Below, in pieces: positions 48,784-61,195 of a stretch of 64,000 nucleotides of DNA; position 1 is the stretch's first letter, and every line of letters starts with the position of its first letter. The DNA comes from Marasmius tenuissimus. Lineage: Eukaryota; Basidiomycota; Agaricomycetes; Agaricales; Marasmiaceae. The translations under genes were made by a program, and so were the position numbers. The notes under the pieces were generated by a model, which worked only from the letters and a program-made list of their open reading frames with translations, was not told the DNA's origin and did no database searches. The stretch spans positions 62,001 through 126,000 of the forward strand of contig JAQOTA010000027.1 of assembly GCA_029532415.1 (NCBI GenBank). The letters are read 5' to 3'.

Positions 48784-50447
48784 ATGGCCAGGTGAGCTGT
48801 CAAGCTCGAGGCTTGGTGTTCCCTTAAAAGTCAAACCGAGTTCAGGACATCTATCCTCAGTCTTTTCTTCGACCTTACGATGGTGGTTATCTTCTCATCT
48901 CTGGGTTATCAAGCTTTGAGCTGCCCAATCTATTTTCTTGGTGCGTTCTCCACGCTAGCCTCTCACCTCCAAGTCAGGGTATTGACTCTTCCTCTGACTA
49001 CTTCTAGGGTTGTCGATTGCAGCGCCATGCGTGTTCAGTCGCATGCCAGGCAATTTCCTGAGCTGGGCTTCCATTCGCCAGATGACCTGGCCCAAAATTT
49101 GCGTCTTCCTTATCATGCTGGATTCCTGGTTGTTCTTGTTCTGCAGTGAGTCCTCATTAAAGTTGCCAGTGGCCGTGAGATTGAGCCCATTTTCCAGGCG
49201 GCGTGCTCATCTTCGGTGTTGGACTTGAAACTGTCAAGAGTGCATGTACGGCCGGTGCGGTCCTGTGTGTCGTATTCTACGGTAGTTCGAAGATCTTCGT
49301 GTACTGTTTCTTAGGTGCGTCTCCTCCGCCAGTCATGTCTACCGTATCCTGACCATCGCTTAGTCGAAAAGGTTTATCAGGTCTGGTCACCAACATCCGA
49401 GGGTGGCAGACGCATTCACTCTCGTATCTGGATCGTGTCCATGTTGCTCACTCGTATCGGATACCTCGCCGTTTTGGTTCTGATGTTTATCGGTAAGAGC
49501 TTCAGCACACCCTGGCGAGTATGTAGATCTGATCCGTCCCAAAAGGCCTCATCCATTATCAGCGCGAAGATGGGATGTGCGTTATCGGGTTCCAACCCTT
49601 TGCCTCTATCACATTGGTCGCCTTTAACCTGTGCGTGAATCGTTCTGAGTAGCCCAGTTCAATACCCGGACTAACCTCGACCCGATAGTTTTATCACTAT
49701 CTTCCTCAACACGCTGTTCCTCTATCCCCTATTCCACACGAAGATTCACAATCCAAGGCTCAAAGCGGTGGTCGTCAAGACCGTGATGTAAGTCTGTCGC
49801 GCTCTCGGCTTCGGACAAAAATTGATAGAACCCTCGCAGTGCTTATTTTGTTGCCCTCATTGCATCCACTGTGAGATCTTACTCTGTCCAAAGAAAACAT
49901 TTGATTCGCATAACTCACCTCGACTCCTGATTCAGGCAAACATGGTCGCGTTGACGGTAATGCGAGGACGCCTACTCGGTTGGGTCTGTCTCGGAGGCTG
50001 TGCTGCTGATGTACGAATCGTTCCACATTCCGTCAAGTTTCATCCCCCGCTCATACCCACACTGACTCTTTAGGTCATCGTAAACGCTCTTGCCATATTT
50101 CTCATCACCTTGAAGACACCCGAATCTTCTGGTCATCTGGTTGATGGACCAGTAGACCACACAGACCGTTCACGACACGGGCACGCTACTACGGTCAATA
50201 GCGACCACGTAAGCAAAATAGTAGGGCCGTTCAACCTGGGCACTTCTACCGGCGGAAAGTACAAAGGCATCTTCGCTTCTCGTCGAGATGAACCCCATCC
50301 TCTCCAGGTTCGTTCTTTGAGCTCTGTCTGAGAGGTTTTTGACTAAAGATTCACCCGATCGGTACAGGTCATGGTCACAACGCGCACGAGCCTGGACAGG
50401 GATGGTCAACGTTCAGACACACTTTCAGAGACGAAGGTCGAGCATTG
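48784..50447 (+). CDS. Multi-pass membrane protein of a mushroom-fungus family
   Basis: A tiny first exon (ATG GCC AG at 48784-48791) splices to TSILSLFFDLTMVVIFSSLG; further exons run to TGA at 50445-50447. Hydrophobic segments: YQALSCPIYFLG, ICVFLIMLDSWLFLFC, SGVLIFGVGLETVKSACTAG followed by AVLCVVFYGSSKIFVYCFL, IWIVSMLLTRIGYLAVLVLM, FASITLVAFNLFITIFLNTL, and LGWVCLGGCAADVIVNALAI. The conserved-looking loop VEKVYQVWSPTSEGGRRIHS lies between membrane spans. The Ser/Thr-rich hydrophilic C-terminus ends TLSETKVEH. The layout suggests about seven spans with a cytosolic tail. I recall similar proteins in basidiomycetes, without a known function. The start is the least certain part, because an upstream frame stays open from 48571. 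Confidence 0.65.
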
Positions 50448-51623
50448 AACTAAGCGGTGGTTTACAGCGGATTTATATATCATTCATTACCTCTTCTTTT
50501 CCCCCCGGATTATGGGTTGATGGGGTATCAGATGCGATATGCGCATAACTCTCGCTACGGACATTGGAGACTTTGTATGGAGTTTACCAAGTACATGATA
50601 TTGACACACAGACAGGTGATACGGGAGGATTCAGAATCGGGCGCTGGAAGTCCAAGTCGGGTGAAGTTCGAACGAACTAAAACCCCCCATTAGACTCACG
50701 TTCATGAATTTATTACAGTGTTGAGCAGGCGACGCCCCTCAGTGCTCCGCCTTTGGCACAAGCGTCGCCTCTCCAATGAATAACCTCACGTAGCTAACCT
50801 CTCCCGATCGAAATTTATAATCCACCGCATCTCGTTTCTTTTCCGATCGAAATCCCATCCACCGCATCTTGTTGTACCCGCCTCTCCACCTCTTTGAGGG
50901 CACCTTTGGCCCTCCGCCCTTGCATGACATCACTTTCCCAAGCCTCGTATTGATAAAAATGTCCGGGCCGAGTACACGTGAGGGCTTAGGTAATGGATTC
51001 TGGTTGATACTTTAAAGATCGACGCTTGCAAGACTTTGCATTGGCAAGACGCTCACCTGCACTGCCAACGGGCGGAAGGGCACTTGACGGCCCTCGACGC
51101 CTCATGACAAAAAAGTTGAAAAGGCGCCGCCCTATCGCCTTTTCATGAGGCTTGTAACCGACCCCTCCAATCGGCGCTTGCTCAATGATTGACGGGGCTG
51201 TCACAGGTCTATATGAAGGCGGCAGAACCTCGAGGCTGCCCTCGACATCTTAGTACCACCGGCTCACCCTGCTGGAACTGCAAACGTGGATTCCAACAAC
51301 TCCGTGTTTCGATGGGTATAGAAGAACACTGATAATTAGACCGCAGGCGCTGATGAACTATAGAAACAGCGTGTAAGAAGTGGGTGAGGTGAGGTACTGA
51401 GGGTCGGATATAAGGTGTCGCAAGGGGGAGAAAGTTCGAAAGAAGCAGAAACAAACAAATGAAAGACAACCTTCGCAGAAGAGACGAAGACAATACGAGA
51501 TACTGATGAGATACAAAGGTAGATGAGATTTGTAGGGATACGATGCCGAGGCGAGCAGGAGCAGTCGAGTAGTTGAAACACGCTAACACCACACATGGGA
51601 GAACGGAGACCCGAAGAGAACGT
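50448..51623. other. Convergent intergenic stretch
   Basis: 1.2 kb between the 3' ends of the membrane-protein gene (+) and the Ca2+/H+ exchanger (-). Frames here, such as 51209-51592 (-), look like untranslated sequence. It contains the short tandem repeat at 50803-50873. Confidence 0.45.
50803..50873. repeat. Short tandem duplication, two ~32-bp copies
   Basis: 50803-50835 and 50843-50873 share CCGATCGAAAT, a small variable core, then ATCCACCGCATCT(C/T)GTT. Non-coding position between convergent genes. Either a local duplication or a paired regulatory motif. Confidence 0.7.
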
Positions 51624-53845
51624 TCAAGAAACCCAGACTAGGGGGAGGAGATGAGTCAGCCCGGTACGGGACAAGAGAGGACAAGAGGCTGAACGTACAA
51701 GCAAGAGCAATGACGAGATATAAGGTGATAAGCCTGTGCAAGATAAGAAAGATTCAAGGTTACCCGATCTTGAATACTTCAAGGCGATAGACGATACGCA
51801 CATCAAACCCTCCATGTAATTCGACTTTCCGTCCCTATGCACATTATTAGTAAGAAGTTTCGTGGCGGACGTGAAGAAGACATACTGAATAAGCGTATTT
51901 GTGAGGAAGACGGAAACGAAGAAAGTAATCGTCTCAAAATTGGCGAAGAATAAAGTGAGTTCGTGGTTCGATCTACGAGGTAAAAAGAATCAGTATCAGA
52001 TCACCGGCACGCATGAGCAGGGGATACGCACATCCAACCAATGATGACAAGGAGAGGAACGACAAAGGCGGCAATTTGCTAATAGTTTTCAGTGTTAACG
52101 GTCGACTTCGGCGTGTCGAGGAGATTCTACGACGTACGATTGAACTTCCGACACAGATGCCAATAGCCAACTCCATTTGTCCCTTCATAGCCATCCAAAT
52201 AGATGTAACGTGCTCAGCAGCATTCGCCTGTCAAACGGTTGAGCGACCGCAGTCAAGACAGACTAAGAGGCTAAACGTACCACAATCGGCAACAAGATCA
52301 ATCCAATGAATGGCTTGGGGATCTTATACCTTACTGCGAATTCCTCAATCGAGGCGACCACTGCAATGGGAGAAATGGTGAGTAACAAGCAGGTCACGCA
52401 AACATCCCGAGACGCACGATAATCAGCACAGAACGAGGTGATGAGAGTGACGACCAGGAGAGCAATCGCAGCTGAAACAATGTTCATCTCAGCAGTCTCC
52501 TCTTCCGCTTCTCCTTCGCCTTCAGGAGATTGGAAGAGATGATGATGGGAGTAGAGCTATGGCGTAATCAGACTTCCTTCGGTCGGTAATATGGAGATTT
52601 GGAGACGTACTTGGAAGTAGAGATAGGCGATGTAGACACCGAGCAAGAGGACGGCTGTCCCGCGAGAGATCTTGAGCAGCCCGTCCATGCGGTCTTCCTC
52701 TGTAGTGATCTGGGTGAGCAGACCGGATAGACCAAGGAATGAAGAGCTGAGCACCTGAAAAAAGGCCACCGGGCGCTTTGACGCTGTTCCAGGCAGCTGG
52801 GATGATGAGAGCTAACGCAGAACATGAGCGAATCGTCCCGCATGTAGGAATCGTCGGACGTACTGATACAAGCGAGGGTCATCAACTAACGGGAGATAGA
52901 ACATGAGGACGGAGCACAAAACGCGGAGGACAGGAACGTACAGAGCTCGATCTGTACAGGATAAAGCTTGAGTACGCCACATTCATATCAGCAGAGAAAG
53001 GTAGACTCACGCTTGAGCGGCAGTGACCTGGAAGTTGCTTTCTGAAAACTTGCATCCCGCTATTGTCGAGTCAGAATGATGCACCCTGAGCGGACCTTCG
53101 AAACAAACCTGCTAAGAACGAACAACCCAGGACAAGAAGAATGTTGGACAAAATCGAGCCAAGCATCTAGGTGATTAACATGAGCTTCTGTGTCCCACGA
53201 AAACGGGCGTTACCACGAACAGAGTTCTGCACAATGACGATCTCGTCTGTCGAGAAAACGAAATCAGTGCAAACGCTAAGATTGACGCCCAGGGAGTGAA
53301 CCATACCTCGGAGCAGGGCGGCAATTCCAACTATTATTTCAACTGCATTTCCGAAGGACGCATTCAACAGTCCGGCGAGCGTTTGACCAAACGAGAAAGA
53401 CATTTGTTCTGTGGCGTCTCCCAGCAACTGTAAACCAGAAACGATGAGTTCTCGTTCTTCTTCCCCGCATTCCATGAGAAAGAATAGCTTGGCGTGCTGC
53501 GGTATCCATTCCACTACATATACTGCGCCACAGTAGTAGGATCCGCGCGCGTCTAGGTAGATATAATACTGCGCGGAGACTCACCTTTGCCAAAGGAATT
53601 ATTGCCACAAAGCTGAACGAAAACCTCAGTGCAGCATCCCAGTTGGAATAGTGTGCCACCGCGCACAACGGCACGAAGAGGAGAAGAAGGTTAAGCCAAG
53701 ACCCAAATACAAAGTATCTGAACGATTGGAGGTATCCGGGTTCTCCTTCTGCCTTAAGCAACTCTTGGAAAGACCTTCTTGAGGATGTTGATCCATTCTC
53801 TCGCGTATGATTCGGCAATAGAGGACTGTTTTCTGATGGCGGCAT
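51624..53845 (-). CDS. vcx1: Vacuolar Ca2+/H+ exchanger (CAX/Vcx1 type)
   Basis: A multi-exon gene from ATG at 53845 (MPPSENSPLLPNHTRENG) to TGA at 51624-51626. The cytosolic N-terminus is followed by about 11 membrane spans. The two cation-binding repeats are clear: LLNASFGNAVEIIVGIAALL (c-1) and ANAAEHVTSIWMAMKGQMEL (c-2), each with its essential acidic residue. Other matches: LLGDATEQMSFSFGQTLAGL, IPKPFIGLILLPIV, IAIGICVGSSI-type QIAAFVVPLLVIIGW, and the end LITLYLVIALAFWVS made by a final splice. The family moves cytosolic Ca2+ into the vacuole in exchange for protons. A longer N-terminus from an upstream non-ATG frame is possible but not needed. Confidence 0.9.
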
Positions 53846-54217
53846 GTTTGCAGTCAAATTCGAGTTCGTTTCCCTGTAAATCTGGCGTTTTCTTCGTGCT
53901 TGAAGCAAGTTCTAGATGGACGGAGGAGGAGTATGAAGAATGAACGTGGTGACGAGGAGGCTTAGAGAAAATATCCACCAAAGAAATATATTGGATTGAA
54001 AGCTGTTAAGTTACCTTAAACGGCAAGTCCTTGGCCTCCTTGGCCGACCGGCTGTTCGCCGATGCTCTGCCGTAAAGGGAGTAATCGGTGGCAGTCCGCC
54101 CCGGAAAAGCTGTGTAAAAATCCGTCATAATAAATTTCCGCCGTCAGTTCGGAAAAAGAACATAAAATTCCGACTTGGATTTACGTCCAAAGTTGCACAA
54201 CAGTTCAACAGCTTCCT
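53846..54217. other. Short intergenic region
   Basis: 372 bp upstream of the exchanger and downstream of the histidine phosphatase. It holds the exchanger promoter and 5' leader. No gene is seen. Confidence 0.5.
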
Positions 54218-55171
54218 CTATGATCTATCTACAGCCAAGCTCTGCCTGGGCTCAGCAACCCATTCACCGCTTTCCGCCTTCCTTCCTTCAAGTTCGAGGG
54301 GCACGTCCACATTCTTTTCGAGGACCTTTCCTTCTTTGACTGCCTGCAGCATGTGTGAAATATCACCATACTTGACCAAATTACCCCTTCCTTCTTCGTC
54401 AACGTCTATGGTGGTGATCGAGGTGTTGAAACAGATAAAGTCCGAACCCCGCAACGGCTGAGTACGACCACTCGCGATGCGTCCGGTTTCGATCAGCCGG
54501 TTAACCAGCGATCCGATGAAACCACCATGGGATACAACAAGAACATGATGAGTGTTGACAGCGGTCGATTCCTGTTGGGCAACATCATTACTGCTATGTC
54601 CATTGGCGAGCCCAGTTCGGGGTGGGACAGGTGTCCTGGTCAGACCGAGGACCTCTGTATCCCACCAATTCATCAGCCGTTCATGCATTGCTCCGACACC
54701 CTCGGCCGCAGGGTCTACTCCTCCAGGGAACTGGGACAGTAATTTGCGTTTCTCGGTATGGTGTTTGCCTTCAAGATGTCCTAGACCCTGATCGAGGTGA
54801 CAACGAGTGAGAAGAACGAGGTCAATGAACACAGGAGCTGACGGGAACACACCCTTTCCCTCAATCTTCTAGTGGACATAAGTTGTAGGCCAGGGTGTTT
54901 CTCTATGATGATTTCTGCCGTCTGAGAGAGTAATTCACTCAGTTCTCTCCGAAACAGAAATAACTCGATCGGAGTTGCGCACCTTTACTGCCCTTTGTAA
55001 ATCGCTGGACCATGCGTCCGTTAACGGAGCTTTCTCCATAGTTGCTGCGACTACCGCAGCCTGCGATATTCCTTGTTCATTCAATTGGGTATCCATATGT
55101 CCTTGAATGATTCCAGCTCGGTTTTCGTGGGTCTCGCCATGTCGGATGATATACAGACGTACTGTAGGCAT
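54218..55171 (-). CDS. Histidine phosphatase superfamily protein (phosphoglycerate-mutase-like)
   Basis: Three exons 55171-54983, 54921-54853 and 54787-54218 give 275 aa, all phase 0. It starts MPTVRLYIIRHGETHENR, with the catalytic RHG at residues 10-12. This is followed by GIIQGHMDTQLNEQGISQA, SSDLQRA, LRERGLGHLEGKHHTEK and the second active-site His in HHVLVVSHGGFIGSLVNRL. This set matches the fructose-2,6-bisphosphatase/TIGAR-like branch, which removes phosphate through a phospho-His intermediate. The substrate cannot be read from sequence. An ATG two codons upstream (MIMPTV) is possible. The C-terminal extension after the fold (VDVPLELEGRKAESGEWVAE) is hydrophilic. Confidence 0.85.
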
Positions 55172-56594
55172 GATCAACGTCGATTTCTAGCTCTAATTGA
55201 AGGAAGGAAACGAAGGAGAGTTGGGTACAAGGCTGTATCAGGCAAAGCTATGAGTCGTTTGGACATGGCAGATCAATACGAGATCAATGGCTCGGTCCCG
55301 GTCTCCGGAGGTAGCCTGTAGGAAAAGGCGAGAAGTAAACCTAATTTAGGGTTTGTCGCGAACCATCACCATCTCCAGCCACCTCTGGTTGGGAGAAGTC
55401 ACATTTCAACGACACGAGCTCGAGAATCCCCAAGATGGGCTGTTCTTTTTCATTCCTGACAGCTTGAAAGATCAGGATCGGCCTTATTAGCTTCATATCG
55501 ATGAGCAATCAAACAAGTCCGATAATACCTACAGTATAGTTTGATTCCATTCAAAGAGAAATGCACCCGGTACATATCTCTCTACAATCTCTCCAACTTC
55601 TCATGAACTAATCTTACACACTCATCAGCATTCTCAAGCCCAACAGATCGATGAATTCACCGCATTCCTCATGATGGTGTTCGATACCGACCATGGTACG
55701 CACGCCATTAGTACCATTATCCTGAGAAGTTTTCCTCCAGGCTGCCTGGTCGCAGACAACGTTTTCATTAATATTGGAGCGCTAGTTGGTAGACGAGATA
55801 GAAAGAAGCGTCAGGTCATTCGCAGAGAGTCGAGACCGGCAGAGACTTCACTATAATAGTGAATGATGAAAGTAACCAGGTCATTGGATGTACTACCTGG
55901 GACAACCCGACGACCAAAGATAATCAGGGGATTGAGTCCAAAAGGTATCTTGATTCTGCCAGGAATCCGCTCTAATGCAGGCTCAAAGAACGTTCCCGTA
56001 TTTAGTCAAGCCTCAGCATCTCCGCGAACTTGTGATACGACCAAATGGAGGGAGAACACAGCAGTTAGTTCTGTCTTACCCTTCCTCTGGACGTACATAC
56101 TCACGATACGGCTCGACCAAAATAGCTAATGCTCTGAACCCAAAGTCCGTCAGGCCCAAGGTGATAAGTCGTCTCGACCCTCATTCTGAATAGTGCACTT
56201 CACCCGGACGGGCATGCTAGGAACCCGTGGGCTCCAGATTACATCGCGGTCTACCTAAAATATTGAGGGTCCGGGATAGGACAAGGATGCTATAAGATGG
56301 GTATGTAGCCAAATACTGTCTCAGATCGCGACGATAGATCCATAATATGCACTATGCAGCCTGAGGGTGCCGAGATCTTGTTGTATATTACCTCTAACGA
56401 ATAGACGTCCCAACACCTTCCTCCCTCGGACATTCTCGAGGCTGGCTGATCACAGCACCGGTGATGATTTGCGCAACAGCTCCCGAGGATTGCGCCCGTC
56501 ACCACGTCAAGATGACAGTAGTCAAAGGGACATTCAGCGCTTTACAGTCAAAGCACGATAACCATTACACACACAACACAAAGGAGAACGATAT
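55172..56594. other. Intergenic stretch, no gene seen
   Basis: 1.4 kb between the phosphatase start and the Nup84 3' end. Frames on both strands are short and lack family signal. Presumably phosphatase promoter plus spacer. Confidence 0.45.
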
Positions 56595-59500
56595 TCAAAG
56601 CATCAACACTCGGAACGGATCCGACCCTCCACTTTCCAAACCCGCCAGTATCGCCTGCCTTACAGCACCCATATAATCACCCAACCGTCTCCCGTCCTCG
56701 TTCACAAAGTCATCATACAGCCTATACCTCGAATCGGCAACGGTATTTGCTAACTTCAATGCAAGTTTCAAGTTCCTAAAAACGCGGATGATTGTACATA
56801 AGCAACCGAACGAAACAAAGGGAAGGGAAGGAGATAGTACGCACTCGGGGAACTTGGACCTCGAGTTGATGAGGGTAAAGTGAAGTCGAATGATGAGCTC
56901 CGGGACGTAAATCTGGCGAATACGAACCAACTCCCGTCTCCTCGTTTCTCCACCCCCAGGCATTCCCTCCGTCACAAGCCATTCCGAAGTGAGAAGCTTC
57001 AAAATTTGTTCCCTCGCCTGCTCAATGAGGTGCTGGTGATAGACATCGAGTCAGTTATCTACTTGAGCAAAAGAGAGACGCTGGCAGTACCTTGTAATCC
57101 TCCAACCACGCCAATCGCGTATCCCGGTTCATATTCGGTGATTCAAGGGCCTGACACTCGACCACCCTCTCGAGGGTTTCCCATATCGTGAAGAACTGTC
57201 GGTAATGGAGGTACTCCGTCGCTTGAACATCCATCTCGTCCACGGATATGGAGGCGAGTTCTGGAGGGAGCATCGATAGCAGCTCCTTAGCCAGCTGCAT
57301 TCTACCAGAAGCTGTATGTATAAATGATGAGCGCAGCGACTAGTTATCGGTTGAAAACGAGACAAGTCTTACCGAGGAAGTAACGTAGAATGTGGTTGGC
57401 CTGTTCCAGGGCTTTGTCGTACGTTGCCTCTGAGAACACGATCCATTCGATTGACCGCAACAAAAACAGCTCCGCATCGCTCGGTGGTGGTTGGGTAGAT
57501 ATTATCGAAGGGAGGGGGCCTTTGAGTATTGGTAGCATCTGTTGAAACGAACGTCCATATGAAATCAGTTTCAGTCTACTCAGGCTGGTGAATCTGCAAT
57601 CACCTCCATCGCTTTGTTTATGGTCATTTCGGCGGTTGCAGCAGCGACACTGTCCATGTCCAACCCGTGTTCCCTCGCTCTTGTCAAAGCCTGCCGTCGT
57701 TCGGTGACATCTGCAGAAAGCTCGAGCGAGACGAGGAACAAGGCGTATCGCTGAATGGCATTCTCCCCAAGAGCACCTGCGTAAATTGCTATAAGATCCC
57801 GTTGACCCGCGCCCTTTGACTGAGTGAGTAGCAGCCAAAAGGATTGAAGAAGCAGTTTTACCTCCAACACCTGAAGGTAGGCTTCCAGGATGATGCTTGA
57901 AGCGTTCGGGGGTACGGAAGTGTCGATCATTTTGAGGTAAAGACAAAGGTGGGCAAAGAATCGACACATGGGTGCATATCTGTTCAACCTCTCAGTAAGG
58001 GAAAGCTGGAACTTCCTTTTCACGCACTCATATGATGATGTCTCGTATGCGCCATTGACCAACCCGTCCGCAAACACTTCTAATAGGTAGCCCGTCCGGT
58101 CGAGAATAACATTGAGCTGCGAAAAATGGAAGGGGTGGTCTGCTGGAGGGCTGTAGCACGAGGAAGTTGGCTCAGCAAAGCTAACAAGAGGGAAAAGTAG
58201 CAGCATACCCATCTCCGACATCCACGTCCTTCAATCCTTCCAACGTCCCCACAACCTCTTTTTCCCATTCCTCCTCTTCGAGTTCAATCACCTCTCTCCC
58301 AACGGTCCTGACACCCTTGTCCACATTTCTCAAACCCTCAGCCCCACCACCACCTTCCCAAAAGCTTCCACCAAGACGGGACATTTCCATCGTCTCTTTT
58401 TCGTCGCATAGGACGCTAATTGTCGCCCATAGGTGGTCTTCCCATGTTCTACAAGCGGATTTTAGTATAAGGGTGGTTTGAGGTGAGGGTGCGAGTGCGG
58501 CATATAGAACGCGTTCGTGTTCTGGAAGGCCAGACTGAAGACATCGTCAGGGCACCAATCTGAATCTTTTGACTTGCGCTTACGTTCAAGGCAGCTCTTG
58601 TACACGTCGACTTCCACAATTTCCGTCGTTTGTTCCCCGACCAGATCTCCGAGTCGTATTCATCTTCACCCTCATCTTCCTCGTGCTCAGTGGCTGGAAG
58701 ATGTGATAGATCAGATTCGTGATATGAGTGTTGAGAACAAAAGACGTACATAGTGCCTTCCATCTGAACAGAAGTGACCCGCGTATGCTTGCCGCACGCC
58801 ACGGTTGATGAGCTTTCCGACATAGGTCTATCGCGTCGTCCAGCCTTCCTGCACGAACATAGCCATACAACGCTTGTGAGAGGCCCTTTTCGTAACTCTA
58901 TAGAAGCGTGTTCAGGACCAAGAGAAAAAACTGTAGGACAACACAAACGCACCGCATCGTCCGCAACCAAGCCTCTCCCGTCATCTCTATTCACAGCATC
59001 TGGGTCCAGCTCTTTCACTAATCCGTCTCTGGGCGCCCCTCCCAGCCTCATAGCTTGTGTGACGTTGTGTTTTGTGAACTTCCAATAGCCTGTCGTAGCC
59101 TCTGGGTGCGCGGGCGTCGGTGCTGTGTCTTGCAACCACTCCCTCACTACTATAAGTTCTGTAAGGACCGGGGAGCTTTGCATAATGGCTTGGGCTATCG
59201 TGGATGTCGGTATGTAGGGATTTATCGCGAGTAATTGTTGGGGAGTGTCGGTCGGTGCTTGTTCAGTTTTTCGTAGACTGAGCAGTTCTTTCAATCAACA
59301 TCCACGGTCAAGCGAGAAAGTACGAGCACGCACGGCATAACAGCTTGTAAAAGGGCCCAAGTATTCTCTTCGAGCTTCAATAGGTCCAGTTCCTCTGCAG
59401 ACACCTCGCCTGTGGCATCTTCAATCCTAGATGATACTCATTGAGCAGCCTGAAGGGGAGAAAACTCAAGATAAACTCACTGGTTATGGCATATTTGCCT

Positions 59501-59611
59501 TAGACGCGGTGCGACACCAGTCTCGGGGTCCAACAGTCCTTCGAGGTCCTCCTTCATGGACTGAGCCAGTAGGAGGACCTCTGAATAGGACGAGTACAGG
59601 GCTTCCGACAT
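56595..59611 (-). CDS. nup84: Nucleoporin Nup84/Nup107
   Basis: A multi-exon gene from ATG at 59611 (MSEALYSSYSEVLLLAQSMK) to the stop at 56595-56597. It is alpha-helical throughout. Family-typical segments include EDLEGLLDPETGVAPRLRQI, YEKGLSQALYGYVRAGRLDD followed by AIDLCRKAHQPWRAASIRGS (the hallmark of Nup107), YAPMCRFFAHLCLYLKMID, RDLIAIYAGALGENAIQRYA, LLRSIEWIVFSEATYDKALE, and a C-terminal ETRRRELVRIRQIYVPELII. In the cell it is a scaffold of the Y-shaped (Nup84/Nup107-160) complex of the nuclear pore. An upstream in-frame codon at 59659 would add 16 residues that look like leader. It lies head to head with the SH3 membrane gene, 1.6 kb away. Confidence 0.88.
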
Positions 59612-61195
59612 GTCTATTCCGTTCCTCTTCTTCCCTCTCTTCGTTTCTGGTGCTGGCACGAGAGAATCTGGGTAAAGTCGGCGACGTCGACGATGAGCGC
59701 GAGGTCGTGGACAATGAACAAAACGGTGAGGGCGCGTCGCTCGTTTATTCCCACGGTCGACAATTCAAAGTTACCACCACCACCACCATCACCACGGGAA
59801 TTACATCAGATCTCTCTCTCATCCAACGAAGCCATCTATCTCTCGAAGGAACGACGAAACACTATTATTGGGTCTCAGAGGTATCACATCGTCCCACCCC
59901 CCTATATTTGGTCTACCAGAGTGGAAACGGTCCTATTTTCAAACATCGAGTTAATTTTCGTTGCCTGATCTGCGATCGTGAAACATGGCTTCAACGAGAT
60001 TTCCGCTCAGCTTAATTCAACTTCGGATGTTCAGAGAAATCCTCATCTAGATTTCGCTTCGCGGCTTTGCAAATACCTCTCGCACTATACAATGAATGGA
60101 TGAGAAAGCCTTTTTCCTCGACCAGCGAAATCTTGGTGTTGCGAGGGGGCTCATCTATGTCACTCGCATTTCGTGTGCTCGGTTCTCAGCTCTTGTTTCG
60201 CAAGCACGGATAAAGGTAAACACTGTGCAGATTCTTCACGACTACGCATTCACCCGCTCTCTTGGATAGGTGTATCAAACGACTCGAAGGTGGTCCTACA
60301 TGTAATATGGGACCATAACCGTGAATCCTCATTTATAGCTAGTCCCAGGTATGATATTCACTCCCTCACTGGTAACAAATCCTCGGGTTGGTCGGTCCTC
60401 CTTTGCCAGCTCACGATGGTACGACGAGGATACCCAGAGATCGGCGGTCTCTTGTGGCACATACTTGAATTTAACACGAGGCGGCCTTGGGCGGTGCTGC
60501 CAGTGCCGACAGAATATCTTCGATATCGCTCGGCGCCTCGATTTCACAGCATTCATTTTGTCAGACCCCTTCACGCTACTAGCGGGTTTCGGGCAATCCG
60601 TGTGGCGATAGCATGTACAAGACGTTGGCGTTGGCAGGTCGTTGTTGACCGATATTCGGTCTCATGCCAGCCGTTCTTAGAACAGTCTGAAATACTTATA
60701 TCATTTATATCATTTGTACTCACGCCTGTTCATCAGTAGTATTTGATGCATATAATTTGGGATCCCTTTCACATCTGCGTCAACACCAAGGATCTACTGT
60801 CCTCCCCATTTCTGGAAGATTCGTGGTCAAACCCTGCTGCGTACACCTTTCGCCCGTCGAGCTTGGCGTGTATAGATCCTACCCTTCACGCCGCTCAGTT
60901 GCATCGCTCTACCATCCCTGGCTTTCGGCATTGCTGAGTGGATCAAGATCACTGTCAGCTGTACCATCAACACGTTGGCAGGATCCCAACTTGTTTGATT
61001 GAATTCGAGATTGAGAAGTAGTGCTTCACATACATACTTATGTCTGGCTTCTAGCAAGCCCCCCATGCGAGCTTGCCGGTCTCGTTCCCCTCCCATCTTG
61101 TTTTCCTTTCTTCTTTCTATTTTCTGACTTCTTCTCCATTTGTTTATTGGTAGCACGCTGCATTCTCTCCTTGATACTCCAAAGCCAAACCAATA
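59612..61195. promoter_or_regulatory. Divergent intergenic region
   Basis: 1.6 kb between two divergently transcribed genes, nup84 (-) and the SH3 membrane gene (+), so it should hold both promoters. A CAC-rich run at 59776-59798 is simple sequence. The open frame 60173-60739 (+) has no family signal and I do not call it a gene. Confidence 0.5.

Noticed and set aside
60173..60739. 188-codon + frame in the nup84/SH3 gap
   Set aside because: No recognisable motif, mixed composition and no splice or start context. A chance frame is more likely.
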